A stretch of 64,000 bases of DNA. Source: JBKHYJ01 sp046565505. Lineage in GTDB: Bacteria; Acidobacteriota; Blastocatellia; UBA7656. Below, one piece after another: positions 35,276 to 43,923 of this stretch. Each line of letters starts with the position of its first letter. Position 1 is the stretch's first letter. A program made the position numbers and the translations under genes. The stretch lies in NCBI GenBank assembly GCA_046565505.1, contig JBKHYJ010000053.1:1-64000 (forward strand), read 5' to 3'. The notes below the pieces were generated by a model, which did no database searches, was not told the origin of the DNA, and saw only the letters and a program-made list of their open reading frames with translations.

Positions 35276-35409
35276 GCTGAGTGGTCTCGTCCTCCGCCGT
35301 CCGTTCATTCGGGGCCGAGGGATTCAAACAGGGTGTGTGGGATGGGCCAGAGGGGGAGCGCCGCGCGCCCCGGCCGCCCCGCAGGCCCCGCGTTAATCAC
35401 ACGCGGCCG

Positions 35410-36534
35410 CTACGCCCCGGCCTTCGCCTGCGCCATGCGCAAGTTTTCATTCAACTGCGAGTCGCGGCGCACGCGCCATATCTTGCTGTCGAGGTAATAA
35501 TGAATGAACGCGCCCCCCCAGATGAAGGCCATCCAGAAACTGTCCGGCTGTACGACCGTGTAGTGCGGGACATGGTAGACGACGCCGAAAAGGATCGCGA
35601 ACCCGATATAGCTCCAGACGCTTTTGCTTATGGTCGAAGCGGCCCCGTATTTCGCCGCCCCCGCGCGGGCGTATTTATTCCGGTTATGGAACCAGATTAT
35701 CCTGTGGTACTGGATGTTGTGGTAAATAGTCAGAGTCGCGACCGCCGCGAGCGTGCCGGCCGAGGCCGGCTGTATGGGCTCCAGCAGCCGCAGCACAACC
35801 CAGTGCATGGGAACGCATGCCGCCAGCAGAAGCAGCTTGGGCATGTTTATGGGCAGCTTGTGGTATAGCCTGTGGGCCTGCCTGCCCGCGAACAACCCGA
35901 GCGAGATTATGAAGGCGGAAAAGACGAGCGTCTCGACCCACCAGACCGGGCCCGAGCCGGCCGAAACCCCCATGCCATCGAGCCGCTCTTTCGCCGCGTA
36001 GCTGTGGCCCAGGAACCGGACGAACGGGTAGGTCATCCCTACCAGCAGGAACGCGCGGTCTACGAGGTTATCTACCTCTTCGAGGTCGCTGTTCTTCTTC
36101 TTGTATAAGATCATGAACCCGTAGTGTTGCTTCACCAGGTGGTAGTAAGCCCAGAGCGACGCGAAGAAAAAGAAGAGCGGCCCCAGCGCGCTAGTGCCGA
36201 GCAGCGCGTCGGCCAGCAGCATGGCCGGGCCCAGCAGGAAGAGCGACAGGCTGCCGTAAAGCAGCCTCGCGCGTTTCTGCCGCTCCTCGCGGTCCGCGTA
36301 GGTCCTCGATATCGTGCCGAAGACATGCGGCCCGTCGAACCCTAAAGCCCACACCCAGGTCACTATCATCACGGACAGCCCGAATTTTACGAGCGCCAGG
36401 TTCGCCGCCAGGAATGCGTAACTCGTGACGACGCTGCCGATGAACCAGATGAGGTCGTCCCTCTTATTGATGATCCAGCCCTGTGCGATTAAATCCCGTT
36501 TGCCCTCACTCACAGCGACAGCAGCCGAGGCCAT
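35410..36534 (-). CDS. Histidine-rich polytopic membrane protein, unknown
   Basis: 374 residues with about nine TM helices and a good SD (GGAGATGACCGT-ATG). Conserved-looking histidine motifs sit at helix ends: GPHVFGTISRTY, YYHLVKQHYG, YHNIQYHRIIWFHNRNK and FIHYYLDSKIWRVR. Clustered His residues in a membrane protein recall diiron desaturases/hydroxylases or Brp/Blh-type carotenoid oxygenases, but the spacing does not match a family I can name. It stands alone between the E1 gene and the zinc-ribbon gene. Confidence 0.65.
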   Translation of the reverse strand: MASAAVAVSEGKRDLIAQGWIINKRDDLIWFIGSVVTSYAFLAANLALVKFGLSVMIVTWVWALGFDGPHVFGTISRTYADREERQKRARLLYGSLSLFLLGPAMLLADALLGTSALGPLFFFFASLWAYYHLVKQHYGFMILYKKKNSDLEEVDNLVDRAFLLVGMTYPFVRFLGHSYAAKERLDGMGVSAGSGPVWWVETLVFSAFIISLGLFAGRQAHRLYHKLPINMPKLLLLAACVPMHWVVLRLLEPIQPASAGTLAAVATLTIYHNIQYHRIIWFHNRNKYARAGAAKYGAASTISKSVWSYIGFAILFGVVYHVPHYTVVQPDSFWMAFIWGGAFIHYYLDSKIWRVRRDSQLNENLRMAQAKAGA

Positions 36535-36674
36535 ACGGTCATCTCCTTTCCGCGCGACGCACGATAAATCTTACGGCCCTCCGCGCCGGGCGATGCCGCC
36601 GGCCGCAAACACGCAGCCTATGGGCGCGGAGTGATGGCGATGAGTTAAAAAATACGCTCCGCCCCGCCGCCCGG

Positions 36675-38795
36675 CTAATAGCGCGCGAGGCCCCTGACGC
36701 ACGACAGAATGTCATCGACCTGAGGAAGAATCTCGTCTTCGAGGTCCGGGTGGTACGCCACGAAGGTGTCGAGCGCCGCGACGCGCTTGACGGGGCCGTC
36801 CAGGTATTCAAACAGGCCGTCCGCTATGCGCGCGGCTATTTCTGCCCCATACCCCCAGCTCTCCGCGTCCTCGTGGACGACTATGACTTTACCTGTCTTT
36901 GCGACCGATTCGCTGATGGTTTCCCAGTCGAAAGGGTTGAGGCTGCGCAGGTCAACCACCTCGACGCTGACGCCATGCTCTTCTTCGGCCTTCTTGGCCG
37001 CGACGAGCGAGCGGTAAACGGTCGCGCCATAAGTGATGATCGAAACGTCGGAGCCTCCGCGCACCACCTTCGCCTTGCCGAGCGGGACCATGTAATCGGG
37101 CCCCGGGTATGCGCCCTTGTTGTGCGTCTGCCGGTAGAGGTGCTTGTGCTCCAGGAACATCACAGGGTCGTCGCAGCGGATGGCCGTGCGGAGCAACCCG
37201 TTGGCGTCCAGCGCGTTCGACGGCATCACGACGCGCATGCCCGGCGTGTGTGTGAACATCACTTCGCTGCACTGGCTGTGGTAGATCGCTCCGCCTTTGA
37301 GGTAGCCGCCCGTCGCCACGCGGATGACCATGGGGCACTTGAAATTATTATTCGAGCGCCAGCGCATCAGCGGCACCTCGTTCCTGAGCTGCTGCATCGC
37401 GGGCCAGATGTAGTCGAAGAACTGAATCTCGGGCACGGGCTTCAGGCCGCGCGTCGCCAGCCCGACCGCGCGGCCGATGATGTTAGCCTCCGCGAGCGGC
37501 GAGTTGAACACGCGCGCGCCGCCGAAACGGCGCTGAAGGTTGAAAGTCACCTTGAATACCCCGCCCTTGCCCTTGACCGTCTCCAGGTATTGCTCGCGGC
37601 TGCAATCGGCTATGTCTTCGCCGAACACGACTATGCGCTCGTCGCGCGCCATCTCGTCGTGCAGGCATGCGTTAATCAAATCGAGCATCGTCTTCTGGTC
37701 GCCTTCGGCGGGCGCGGCCGACTCGGTGTCGAACTTCCCTGACGCCGGGTCAACGTCGGGCGAGTAGACGTAAAGCGTGGCGGTATCTTTAGCGGGCGTG
37801 CGTGCGGACGTGGCCTCCTCGGCCGCGCGGTTCACCTCTTCATCGACCTCGCCGGCTATGCGTTTGATCTCGTCTTCGGTCGCCAGGCCCTCGTCGATCA
37901 GGTAAGTCGCGAACGTGCGCGTCGGGTCGCGCTGCGCCTCGGCGTCCCGCTCGTCCTGCGGGCGGTACAGTTTCTCGTCGTCGGAGAGTGAGTGCGAGTA
38001 TGGCCTTATCACCTGCGCATGCACGAGCGCGGGCCCGCGCCTGTCGCGGCAGTACGCGACCGCCCTCTGTATGGCGTCGTAACTGGCGAGCGGGTCGCAG
38101 CCGTCGACCTCCTCGATCAGGAGGTCCGGGTATCCCGAGACCAGCCTCGATATGCTGCCGCCCGCCGTCTGCACCTCGACCGGGACGGAGATAGCGTAGC
38201 CATTGTCTTCGATCAGGTAAAGCACGGGCAGCTTCAGGTTGCACGCCGTGTTGAGCGACTCGAAAAACTCGCCCTCGCTCGTGGTCCCCTCGCCCGCCGA
38301 CACGTAAACGATGGAGTCCGGCTTATAGCCCGCCACCAGCGTCTCGGGCTCGCCTATTAGCTCCGCGCGGTAAGCCGCCTCCGCGCAGCCGACCGCCTGT
38401 AGGAATTGCGTGCCCGTCGGCGACGATTGCGAAACTATGTTGAGCCTTTTATGCCCCCAGTGGCTCGGCATCTGCCGCCCGCCGGAGTTCGGGTCGTCGG
38501 CCGCGCCGGCCGCCTCCATGAGTATCTCCGCGGGCGTCATCCCCAGCGCGACGCACAGCGCGCGGTCGCGGTAGTAAGGGTAGAACCAGTCGTAGCCCGG
38601 CTTCATCGCCAGGGCCGCCGCCACCAGCACGGCCTCATGCCCCGCGCCCGAAATCTGGAAGTAGATCCTGTTCTGAGCCTTGAGTTGAATCTCTTTATCG
38701 TCCAGCCGCCGCGACGTGTACATCAGGCGATAAATCTTTAGCATCGTGTCGCGGTCAAGCCCGTGATATTTTTCGACCTGCGTTTGGACCGCCAT
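36675..38795 (-). CDS. 2-oxoacid dehydrogenase E1, fused alpha-beta subunits
   Basis: 706 residues from the ATG at 38795 (GGAG 7 nt upstream). The alpha half (about 1-345) has FYPYYRDRALCVALGM and the TPP-binding GEGTTSEGEFFESLN...IEDNGYAIS. The beta half (about 375-706) has FGEDIAD, FNSPLAEANIIGRAVGLA and YGATVYRSLVAAKKAEEE. Both TPP-site contributions therefore reside in one chain. It is most similar in style to branched-chain 2-oxoisovalerate or pyruvate E1. E2 and E3 genes are not in the window, but lipA (62 kb) shows that lipoylated E2 proteins are made. Confidence 0.92.
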   Translation of the reverse strand: MAVQTQVEKYHGLDRDTMLKIYRLMYTSRRLDDKEIQLKAQNRIYFQISGAGHEAVLVAAALAMKPGYDWFYPYYRDRALCVALGMTPAEILMEAAGAADDPNSGGRQMPSHWGHKRLNIVSQSSPTGTQFLQAVGCAEAAYRAELIGEPETLVAGYKPDSIVYVSAGEGTTSEGEFFESLNTACNLKLPVLYLIEDNGYAISVPVEVQTAGGSISRLVSGYPDLLIEEVDGCDPLASYDAIQRAVAYCRDRRGPALVHAQVIRPYSHSLSDDEKLYRPQDERDAEAQRDPTRTFATYLIDEGLATEDEIKRIAGEVDEEVNRAAEEATSARTPAKDTATLYVYSPDVDPASGKFDTESAAPAEGDQKTMLDLINACLHDEMARDERIVVFGEDIADCSREQYLETVKGKGGVFKVTFNLQRRFGGARVFNSPLAEANIIGRAVGLATRGLKPVPEIQFFDYIWPAMQQLRNEVPLMRWRSNNNFKCPMVIRVATGGYLKGGAIYHSQCSEVMFTHTPGMRVVMPSNALDANGLLRTAIRCDDPVMFLEHKHLYRQTHNKGAYPGPDYMVPLGKAKVVRGGSDVSIITYGATVYRSLVAAKKAEEEHGVSVEVVDLRSLNPFDWETISESVAKTGKVIVVHEDAESWGYGAEIAARIADGLFEYLDGPVKRVAALDTFVAYHPDLEDEILPQVDDILSCVRGLARY

Positions 38796-38803
38796 GCAGT
38801 TAC

Positions 38804-38899
38804 TCCGTTTCGGATTTCGGATCGAAGACGCCGGATTTGAGATTTTGCCGGGGCCTGGCCCGCCTAATCCGAAACCCAAAATCTAAAATCCGAAATTCA
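38804..38899. repeat. Heptad-type inverted repeat between E1 and aconitase genes
   Basis: Degenerate heptads of the type TTTCGGA / GATTTTG fill the left part (38804-38846). Their complements (AATCCGA, CCCAAAATC, AAAATCC) fill the right part (38865-38899). They flank a GC-rich core, giving a foldable inverted repeat. The right end runs into the stop codon of the aconitase gene. The same repeat type occurs at 47463-47578. Confidence 0.6.
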
Positions 38900-40909
38900 T
38901 TTCATTGATGCCGCCGACGCGGGCCTGTACTCGACTATGTGCCCGGCTATCGCCGATGCGGCCACCGTGTAGGGCGACGCGAGATACATCTGTCCCGGCC
39001 CGCTGCGGCCCGGGAAATTCCTGTTCTGGGCGCTGATAACCACCTGCTGCTTCAGCGTGGTCACGCCCGGGCCCGCGTTGATGCAAGCCCCGCAGCTCGG
39101 CTCGATGATCTGCGCCCCGACATCGCGCAGTACGTCTATGTAGCCGCGCTCCTCACAGTATTTGCGCACTTCGATGGAACCGAACTGTATGAAGCATTGA
39201 ACGTCTTTGTGAACGCGCTGGCCGCGCGCGAGCGCCTCGCGGAACACCCGCACGTACATGTCGAGGTCCTCTTTCTTCCCGGCCGTGCATGAGCCGCCGT
39301 AGGCGATGTCTATCTTCACGGGGGCCCCAAGCTCATCTACGAATAGGCCGTTGCCCGGGTCGCCGGGGGTCGCGATCATGGGGCGCAGGCGGCTCGCGTC
39401 TATGTCGATCGTGAGCGCGTACTGCGCGTCCTCGTCGCTGTGCATCCCTCCGCACAGCCTCTCGGCCTCCGCGCGCGTGAGGCCGCGCTCGACCAGGAAT
39501 TCGACGGTCTTTTCGTCAGCCGCGACTATGCCTGTGAACCCGCCGACCTCGGCCGCCATGTTGGTCATGGTGGCGCGCTCGTCTATGCTGAGGCCGGCGA
39601 CGGCCTCGCCCGTGTATTCGATTATTCGGCCGATCGCGTCGCCGTTGCGCACGAAGTCGGTGCGAAGTATCTCCAGCATGAAGTCTTTCGCGGTGACGTT
39701 CTCGGGCTTGCGCCCGGACACGCGGACGCGCACCTGCTCGGGCACGCGGACGCGCACGTCTTTAGTGATCCACGAGTTGAAAATGTCGGTGGTGCCCACG
39801 CCGAAGGCGACCGCGCCGACCGCGCCCGCGTGCGGCGTGTGCGAGTCGGAGCCGATGATCACCTGGCCGGGCAGCGCGTAGTTCTGGAGTATCAGGCTGT
39901 GGCAGATGGCCTCCGAGCCCTTGCGGTCTGGAAGCGCGCCATGCAGGCGTATGCCCTGCTCGCGGGCGAAGTCGGCCTGCTTGCGGACCAGCTCGTGCGC
40001 GAGGTCCAGCAGCCCCATCGCCTTCCGCTCGGGCGGCATCACGTCGTCCAGGAACGTCAGGTGGTCCTGGAAGAAGTAGATCGACGAAGGGTCGTTGACC
40101 GGCTCGCGGCCCACGAGCTTCTCGTAAAAGATTGCCGCCATCGGCGTGACGTACTCGTGGCTGAAGCGTATGTCCGTGCTCACGAACCCCGTGTCGCCGG
40201 GCTTGACGGCCGCGACCCCGACTTCATTCTTGGAGAGGTCCGTGACGAAGTGCCGCGCGAAGATTTTCTCCGCCAGCGTCATCGGCCGCGGGGCCGTGTC
40301 GATCCGCGGGGGCGTAACCTTGCCCTGAAGCCGGGCGACGTTGAAAGGGAACAGGCCGCCGTACTCGATTATCTGCCGGGTTATCTCGTCCTCGCCGCAC
40401 GTGAACTCCTCGAGCGATATCTCCTCGCCGCCCGCGATCCGCGCGATCAGGTCGAAGTTCGTAGACGCCAGCAGCCCCAGGTTCTGGCAGTTCTGTTTAT
40501 AGATGCGCTCGATGTTTTCGGCTATGACGCAGCGTATCCCGGCCGCGATCTCCGCGTAAGGCGACTGCTCGCGGCTCGACCCCTTCCCGCGCCGCTTGCC
40601 GGAGACCGAGGCAACGAAGCCGCCATTCTTGACGTCGTTGCGCTTGATGGGGAACTCGTCGCCGCACTTCAGCCCCAGGTATACGAATTCGCCCAGCGTC
40701 TCGTCGAAGTGATAGCAGATGTAGGCCGGCGTGATCTCGTCCGTGGAGATGTCGTTCCTGAGCGGCGGGATGTTACGCGGGTCTAAATCATCGCCTTCGA
40801 TTTGCGACCTGACCAGCGCGGGGTCTTCGGCAAGGAAGAGTATGCGGCCACTTAATTTGACTTCGGACGGTCGTTTCTCCACTTCGCGGCGGAGCAAGCT
40901 CTCGATCAT
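38897..40909 (-). CDS. Aconitase-family hydratase with swapped domain order
   Basis: 670 residues. The swivel (LeuD/aconitase-C-like) domain is N-terminal: FLAEDPALVRSQIEGDDLDPRNIPP, FPIKRNDVKNGGFVASVSGKRRGKGSSREQSP, YGGLFPFNV. The catalytic LeuC/aconitase-like domain is C-terminal: SDSHTPHAGAVGAVAFGVG, YGGSCTAGKKEDLD, IEPSCGACINAGPG. Cys residues consistent with a 4Fe-4S cluster are present. Standard AcnA is larger (~890 residues) with the swivel at the C-terminus. The substrate could be citrate, homocitrate or another hydroxyacid. It precedes the E1 gene on the same strand. Confidence 0.88.
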   Translation of the reverse strand: MIESLLRREVEKRPSEVKLSGRILFLAEDPALVRSQIEGDDLDPRNIPPLRNDISTDEITPAYICYHFDETLGEFVYLGLKCGDEFPIKRNDVKNGGFVASVSGKRRGKGSSREQSPYAEIAAGIRCVIAENIERIYKQNCQNLGLLASTNFDLIARIAGGEEISLEEFTCGEDEITRQIIEYGGLFPFNVARLQGKVTPPRIDTAPRPMTLAEKIFARHFVTDLSKNEVGVAAVKPGDTGFVSTDIRFSHEYVTPMAAIFYEKLVGREPVNDPSSIYFFQDHLTFLDDVMPPERKAMGLLDLAHELVRKQADFAREQGIRLHGALPDRKGSEAICHSLILQNYALPGQVIIGSDSHTPHAGAVGAVAFGVGTTDIFNSWITKDVRVRVPEQVRVRVSGRKPENVTAKDFMLEILRTDFVRNGDAIGRIIEYTGEAVAGLSIDERATMTNMAAEVGGFTGIVAADEKTVEFLVERGLTRAEAERLCGGMHSDEDAQYALTIDIDASRLRPMIATPGDPGNGLFVDELGAPVKIDIAYGGSCTAGKKEDLDMYVRVFREALARGQRVHKDVQCFIQFGSIEVRKYCEERGYIDVLRDVGAQIIEPSCGACINAGPGVTTLKQQVVISAQNRNFPGRSGPGQMYLASPYTVAASAIAGHIVEYRPASAASMK

Positions 40910-41251
40910 CTATTAAACCTCTGTGAAATTATTAAGACTCAGTTGCGGCGTCGGTCAGGTCACAAAAAATGATTCGGCCGCAAATTACATTCTAACTCTA
41001 GCGGCGCGGTTTATCAAAAGCAGGAGGTGAAGACGTATGGCCGCCTGGCCCGCCGCACGCTTCGGGCGCGGCCGTCGAATTAGCGCGGGAAGCATTTGGG
41101 ATTGTGGCACGCGAGGCGGCCGCCCCCGCGCCGTCACGACCCCGGAGGCGAGTCCGGCATGGGGGCGCGGCAGTCCCGGTCGTGGTATTTCTTGCCGCCT
41201 TCTTTAACGCGGACTAAATCCGGCCCGGGGCCGCGCCCCGGCAACGAAGGC
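40910..41251. other. Intergenic region (342 bp) with a possible small ORF
   Basis: The left part is AT-rich and should hold the aconitase promoter. On the plus strand 41037-41207 could encode 56 residues (starting MAAWPAARFGRG) after AGGAGG at 9-nt spacing, but its Arg/Gly/Pro-rich composition looks like translated GC-rich noise. On the minus strand a short frame reads KEGGKKYHDRDCR, reminiscent of a metal-binding GKKYH-x-x-C motif, without a good start. Neither is annotated as a gene. Confidence 0.3.
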
Positions 41252-42433
41252 CTACGCGTCGCCGATAATCAGCTTGGCGATCGTCTGAAGCTGCATGTTT
41301 GACGTGCCCTCGTAAATCTTGCCGATCTTGGCGTCGCGGTAATACTTCTCCGCCGGGTAATCTTTCGTGTAGCCATAGCCGCCGTAAAGCTCTACGACCT
41401 GCGACGTGACATGCTCGGCGACCTGCGAGGTGAAGAGCTTCGCCATCGCCGCCTGCACGACGAAGTTCTCGCCCGCGTCCTTCAGCCGCGCGGCGTTATA
41501 GACCATCAGCCGGGCGGCCTCAAGCTCGGTCGCTATCTGCGCGATCTGGAATTGCACGCCCTGGAACCGCGCTATCGCGCCGCCGAATTGCTGGCGCTCT
41601 TTGGTGTAGCCTATGCCGTATTCGAGCGCGCCCTGCGACAGCCCCACCATCTGGGAGCCGATGCCTATGCGGCCTTCGTTGAGCGTCTCAATCGCTATCT
41701 TATACCCGCGGCCCACTTCGCCGAGTATGTTCTCTTTCTTCACGGCGCAGTCTTCCAGGATCAACTCGCAGGTGGAGCTGGCGCGGATGCCCAGCTTGTT
41801 CTCTTTCTTGCCGACGGCGAAGCCCGGGAAGTCCCTCTCGACGAGGAAGGCCGTTATGCCGCGGTAGCCCTTTTCCGGCGCGACGTTGGCGAAGACTATG
41901 AAGAGGCCCGCCTCGGCCCCATTCGTTATCCAGAGCTTGCGGCCGTTGATCACGTACACGTCGCCTTTGTCCTCGGCGCGCGTTGCCAGCGCGAAGGCGT
42001 CCGAGCCGGAGGCGGCCTCGGAAAGCGCATACGCCCCAACAGTGTCTGAGGCCAGGCGCGTCAGGTAGCGGCGCTTCTGGTCTTCGCTGGCCCATGTGAG
42101 AATCGCGTTGTTGACGAGCGTGTTCTGCACGTCCACGATGACGCCCGCGGACGCGTCCGCGCGCGACAGCTCTTCGACGGCGAGGATGGAATTAAAGAAG
42201 CTGCCGCCCTGGCCGCCGTACTCTTCCGGGATGGCGATGCCCATGAGGCCGAGCTCGAAAAATTGCTTGATGAGGTCGGCGGAGAACTTGCCCTGCTCGT
42301 CCATCTCGGCGGCGAGCGGGCGGACCTGTTGGTCCGCGAACTCGCGGACGGACTGGCGGAAAAGTAATTCTTCATCCGTTAAAGAAGTCAGCGGACGCGG
42401 CGCGGTCTCAGAAGCAGTCGCAGGATGTGACAT
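41252..42433 (-). CDS. Acyl-CoA dehydrogenase (short/branched-chain type)
   Basis: 393 residues, the typical ACAD length. It introduces a trans-2 double bond into acyl-CoA using FAD, passing electrons to ETF. Signatures are YALSEAASGSDAFA, ITNGAEAGLFIVFA (the FAD region), and the C-terminal YGGYGYTKDYPAEKYYRDAKIGKIYEGTSNMQ (shown in part as YYRDAKIGKIYEGTS). The catalytic Glu is that of YEGTS in this subfamily. The ATG at 42433 sits inside a 15-bp direct repeat. Confidence 0.93.
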   Translation of the reverse strand: MSHPATASETAPRPLTSLTDEELLFRQSVREFADQQVRPLAAEMDEQGKFSADLIKQFFELGLMGIAIPEEYGGQGGSFFNSILAVEELSRADASAGVIVDVQNTLVNNAILTWASEDQKRRYLTRLASDTVGAYALSEAASGSDAFALATRAEDKGDVYVINGRKLWITNGAEAGLFIVFANVAPEKGYRGITAFLVERDFPGFAVGKKENKLGIRASSTCELILEDCAVKKENILGEVGRGYKIAIETLNEGRIGIGSQMVGLSQGALEYGIGYTKERQQFGGAIARFQGVQFQIAQIATELEAARLMVYNAARLKDAGENFVVQAAMAKLFTSQVAEHVTSQVVELYGGYGYTKDYPAEKYYRDAKIGKIYEGTSNMQLQTIAKLIIGDA

Positions 42434-42491
42434 TCAATCTACCCCCGGCCCCAAGGCCAAAAGATGAACTGTGACGGTGACACTCAATCTA
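42427..42491. repeat. 15-bp direct repeat at the acyl-CoA dehydrogenase start
   Basis: GTGACATTCAATCTA (42427-42441) and GTGACACTCAATCTA (42477-42491) differ at one base and lie 50 bp apart. The first copy spans the start codon and the second lies in the 5' leader. They could be a paired binding site or a recent duplication. Confidence 0.45.
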
Positions 42492-42707
42492 ACACGGCGA
42501 TTTGAAGCGCCGCAAGTTTGCTTTGCCGCGCGGGGTCGGCGGCCGGGTGTGGTATTCTTGAGGAGGGGGCGCGGGCGAACTTGCCGCCGCGCTGTTTCGT
42601 AGTAAGACTGGACTTCGCTTTTCCGTTGAATCAATTTTCTTATAAACGAGCGCGAGTTTAATGGCCGGGGCGTCGCCCCCCTGCTCCGGCCCGCCCACGG
42701 AGGGAGT

Positions 42708-43181
42708 ATGTTTTGTCAGTCTTGTGGCGCGGAGAACGCCTACGGGTTGAGGTACTGTAAGCGTTGCGGAGAGGGCCTGACGCAAGCGCAGCAATCGAGC
42801 GGCCCGCCGCACGAGGCCGGCTTCAAGAAGTTATCGGGGATGTTCTGGGCCGTGTCCGTGTTCGGCATCGTTTCGCTCGCGGCGCTCTTCGGCAGCGCGA
42901 TCCCGCTGACGATCTTCGGCGCGGATAGGCACACGCTCATGCTCATGTTTTTATTCGGCGCGATGTCCATCGTGATGATCGCGGGGATGCTCACCTGGCA
43001 GTTGTCGCGGCTCATCACTATGGTCAAAGGCGGCGAGCGCCCGCCCCGGCATACGAGGCCGGCGGCGGAGCAGGGTTACCCCCAGATCACCTCGCCCCCG
43101 ATGTCCATGCCCGACGTCACAGAGCACACGACGCGCAACTTCGATCATTCGGTTTACAAAGAGCCGCGCGCGCGCGAATAA
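42708..43181 (+). CDS. Zinc-ribbon membrane protein A
   Basis: 157 residues after GGAGG at 6-7 nt spacing. The N-terminal zinc ribbon is CQSCGAENAYGLRYCKRCG. Two TM helices follow (about 45-70 and 78-100). The cytoplasmic tail ends with DVTEHTTRNFDHSVY. The family is not assigned. The protein 57 bp downstream has the same architecture and shares the VTEHTTRNFD tail, so they are tandem paralogues. A short linear motif conserved in both tails suggests a binding or phosphorylation site. Confidence 0.75.
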   Translation: MFCQSCGAENAYGLRYCKRCGEGLTQAQQSSGPPHEAGFKKLSGMFWAVSVFGIVSLAALFGSAIPLTIFGADRHTLMLMFLFGAMSIVMIAGMLTWQLSRLITMVKGGERPPRHTRPAAEQGYPQITSPPMSMPDVTEHTTRNFDHSVYKEPRARE

Positions 43182-43237
43182 TCTCTTAAAGCTAAATCGG
43201 GAAGGCTGCGCTGGCCTGCGGGATTCGGAGGGGAGAA

Positions 43238-43735
43238 ATGTACTGCTCATCTTGCGGCACTGAGACTACGCCGGGGCTGAAGTATTGCAAGCGCTGCGGG
43301 GCGAACCTGAGTTCGAGCGCGGACGCGCCCGCGCAAAAAAAATTCCCGCTCGTACTGTCGATATCATTCCTGGCGCTTATGGCCTTCGTGCTCGGCATCG
43401 GCCTGATCGCCCCGTTCGCGATCGTGTCGGAGACGCTCGGCCGCGGGATAAACATAGACAGCCTGATGCCCATACTGATCCTGATACCTTGCGTGGCCTT
43501 CGGCGTCATCTCGCTATTAGTATGGCTCATGCTGCGCCTAATAAAAATCTACCAGCACCCGGGCACCCCGGCCCGGCCCGGCGAGGTGAGGCAGGCCCCC
43601 GCCAAAGGCTACACGCCGGCCCAGGTCGCGGCGCCGCCTGAAATGCTCGGGAGTGTGACGGAGCACACCACGCGCAACTTCGACTCGGCCGAGCACAGGG
43701 CGCGCACGCGCGAGTCGGCTAAGGACACGCGGTAG
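43238..43735 (+). CDS. Zinc-ribbon membrane protein B (paralogue)
   Basis: 165 residues with SD GGAG 5-6 nt upstream of the ATG. The layout is as in its upstream neighbour: zinc ribbon CSSCGTETTPGLKYCKRCG, two TM helices (about 38-65 and 75-100) and a cytoplasmic tail with SVTEHTTRNFDSAEH. Apart from the zinc ribbon and the tail motif the sequences have diverged strongly, so the duplication is old and the tail is under selection. The function is unknown. ABC exporter genes follow on the same strand after 188 bp. Confidence 0.75.
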   Translation: MYCSSCGTETTPGLKYCKRCGANLSSSADAPAQKKFPLVLSISFLALMAFVLGIGLIAPFAIVSETLGRGINIDSLMPILILIPCVAFGVISLLVWLMLRLIKIYQHPGTPARPGEVRQAPAKGYTPAQVAAPPEMLGSVTEHTTRNFDSAEHRARTRESAKDTR

Positions 43736-43923
43736 CCTCGCCGGAGCCTGAGGGCGCGGCGGCCCGGCGCGCGGGCCCGGAGGGGCTTCCCTCCCGCTTA
43801 ATCTGAGCGGCGTTGACATGGACTAGAGTTGTCAGGGAATATTCTCGCCGCGCGTCACACACCCGGCTCGAACATGAGAGAACACGGACTCGTGACGCGC
43901 ATGCGCGCCGCGGAGGGCATTCG

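Noticed and set aside
39440..40786. 448-codon plus-strand frame opposite the aconitase gene
   Set aside because: No motifs and a biased composition; the opposite strand encodes an intact aconitase-family protein.
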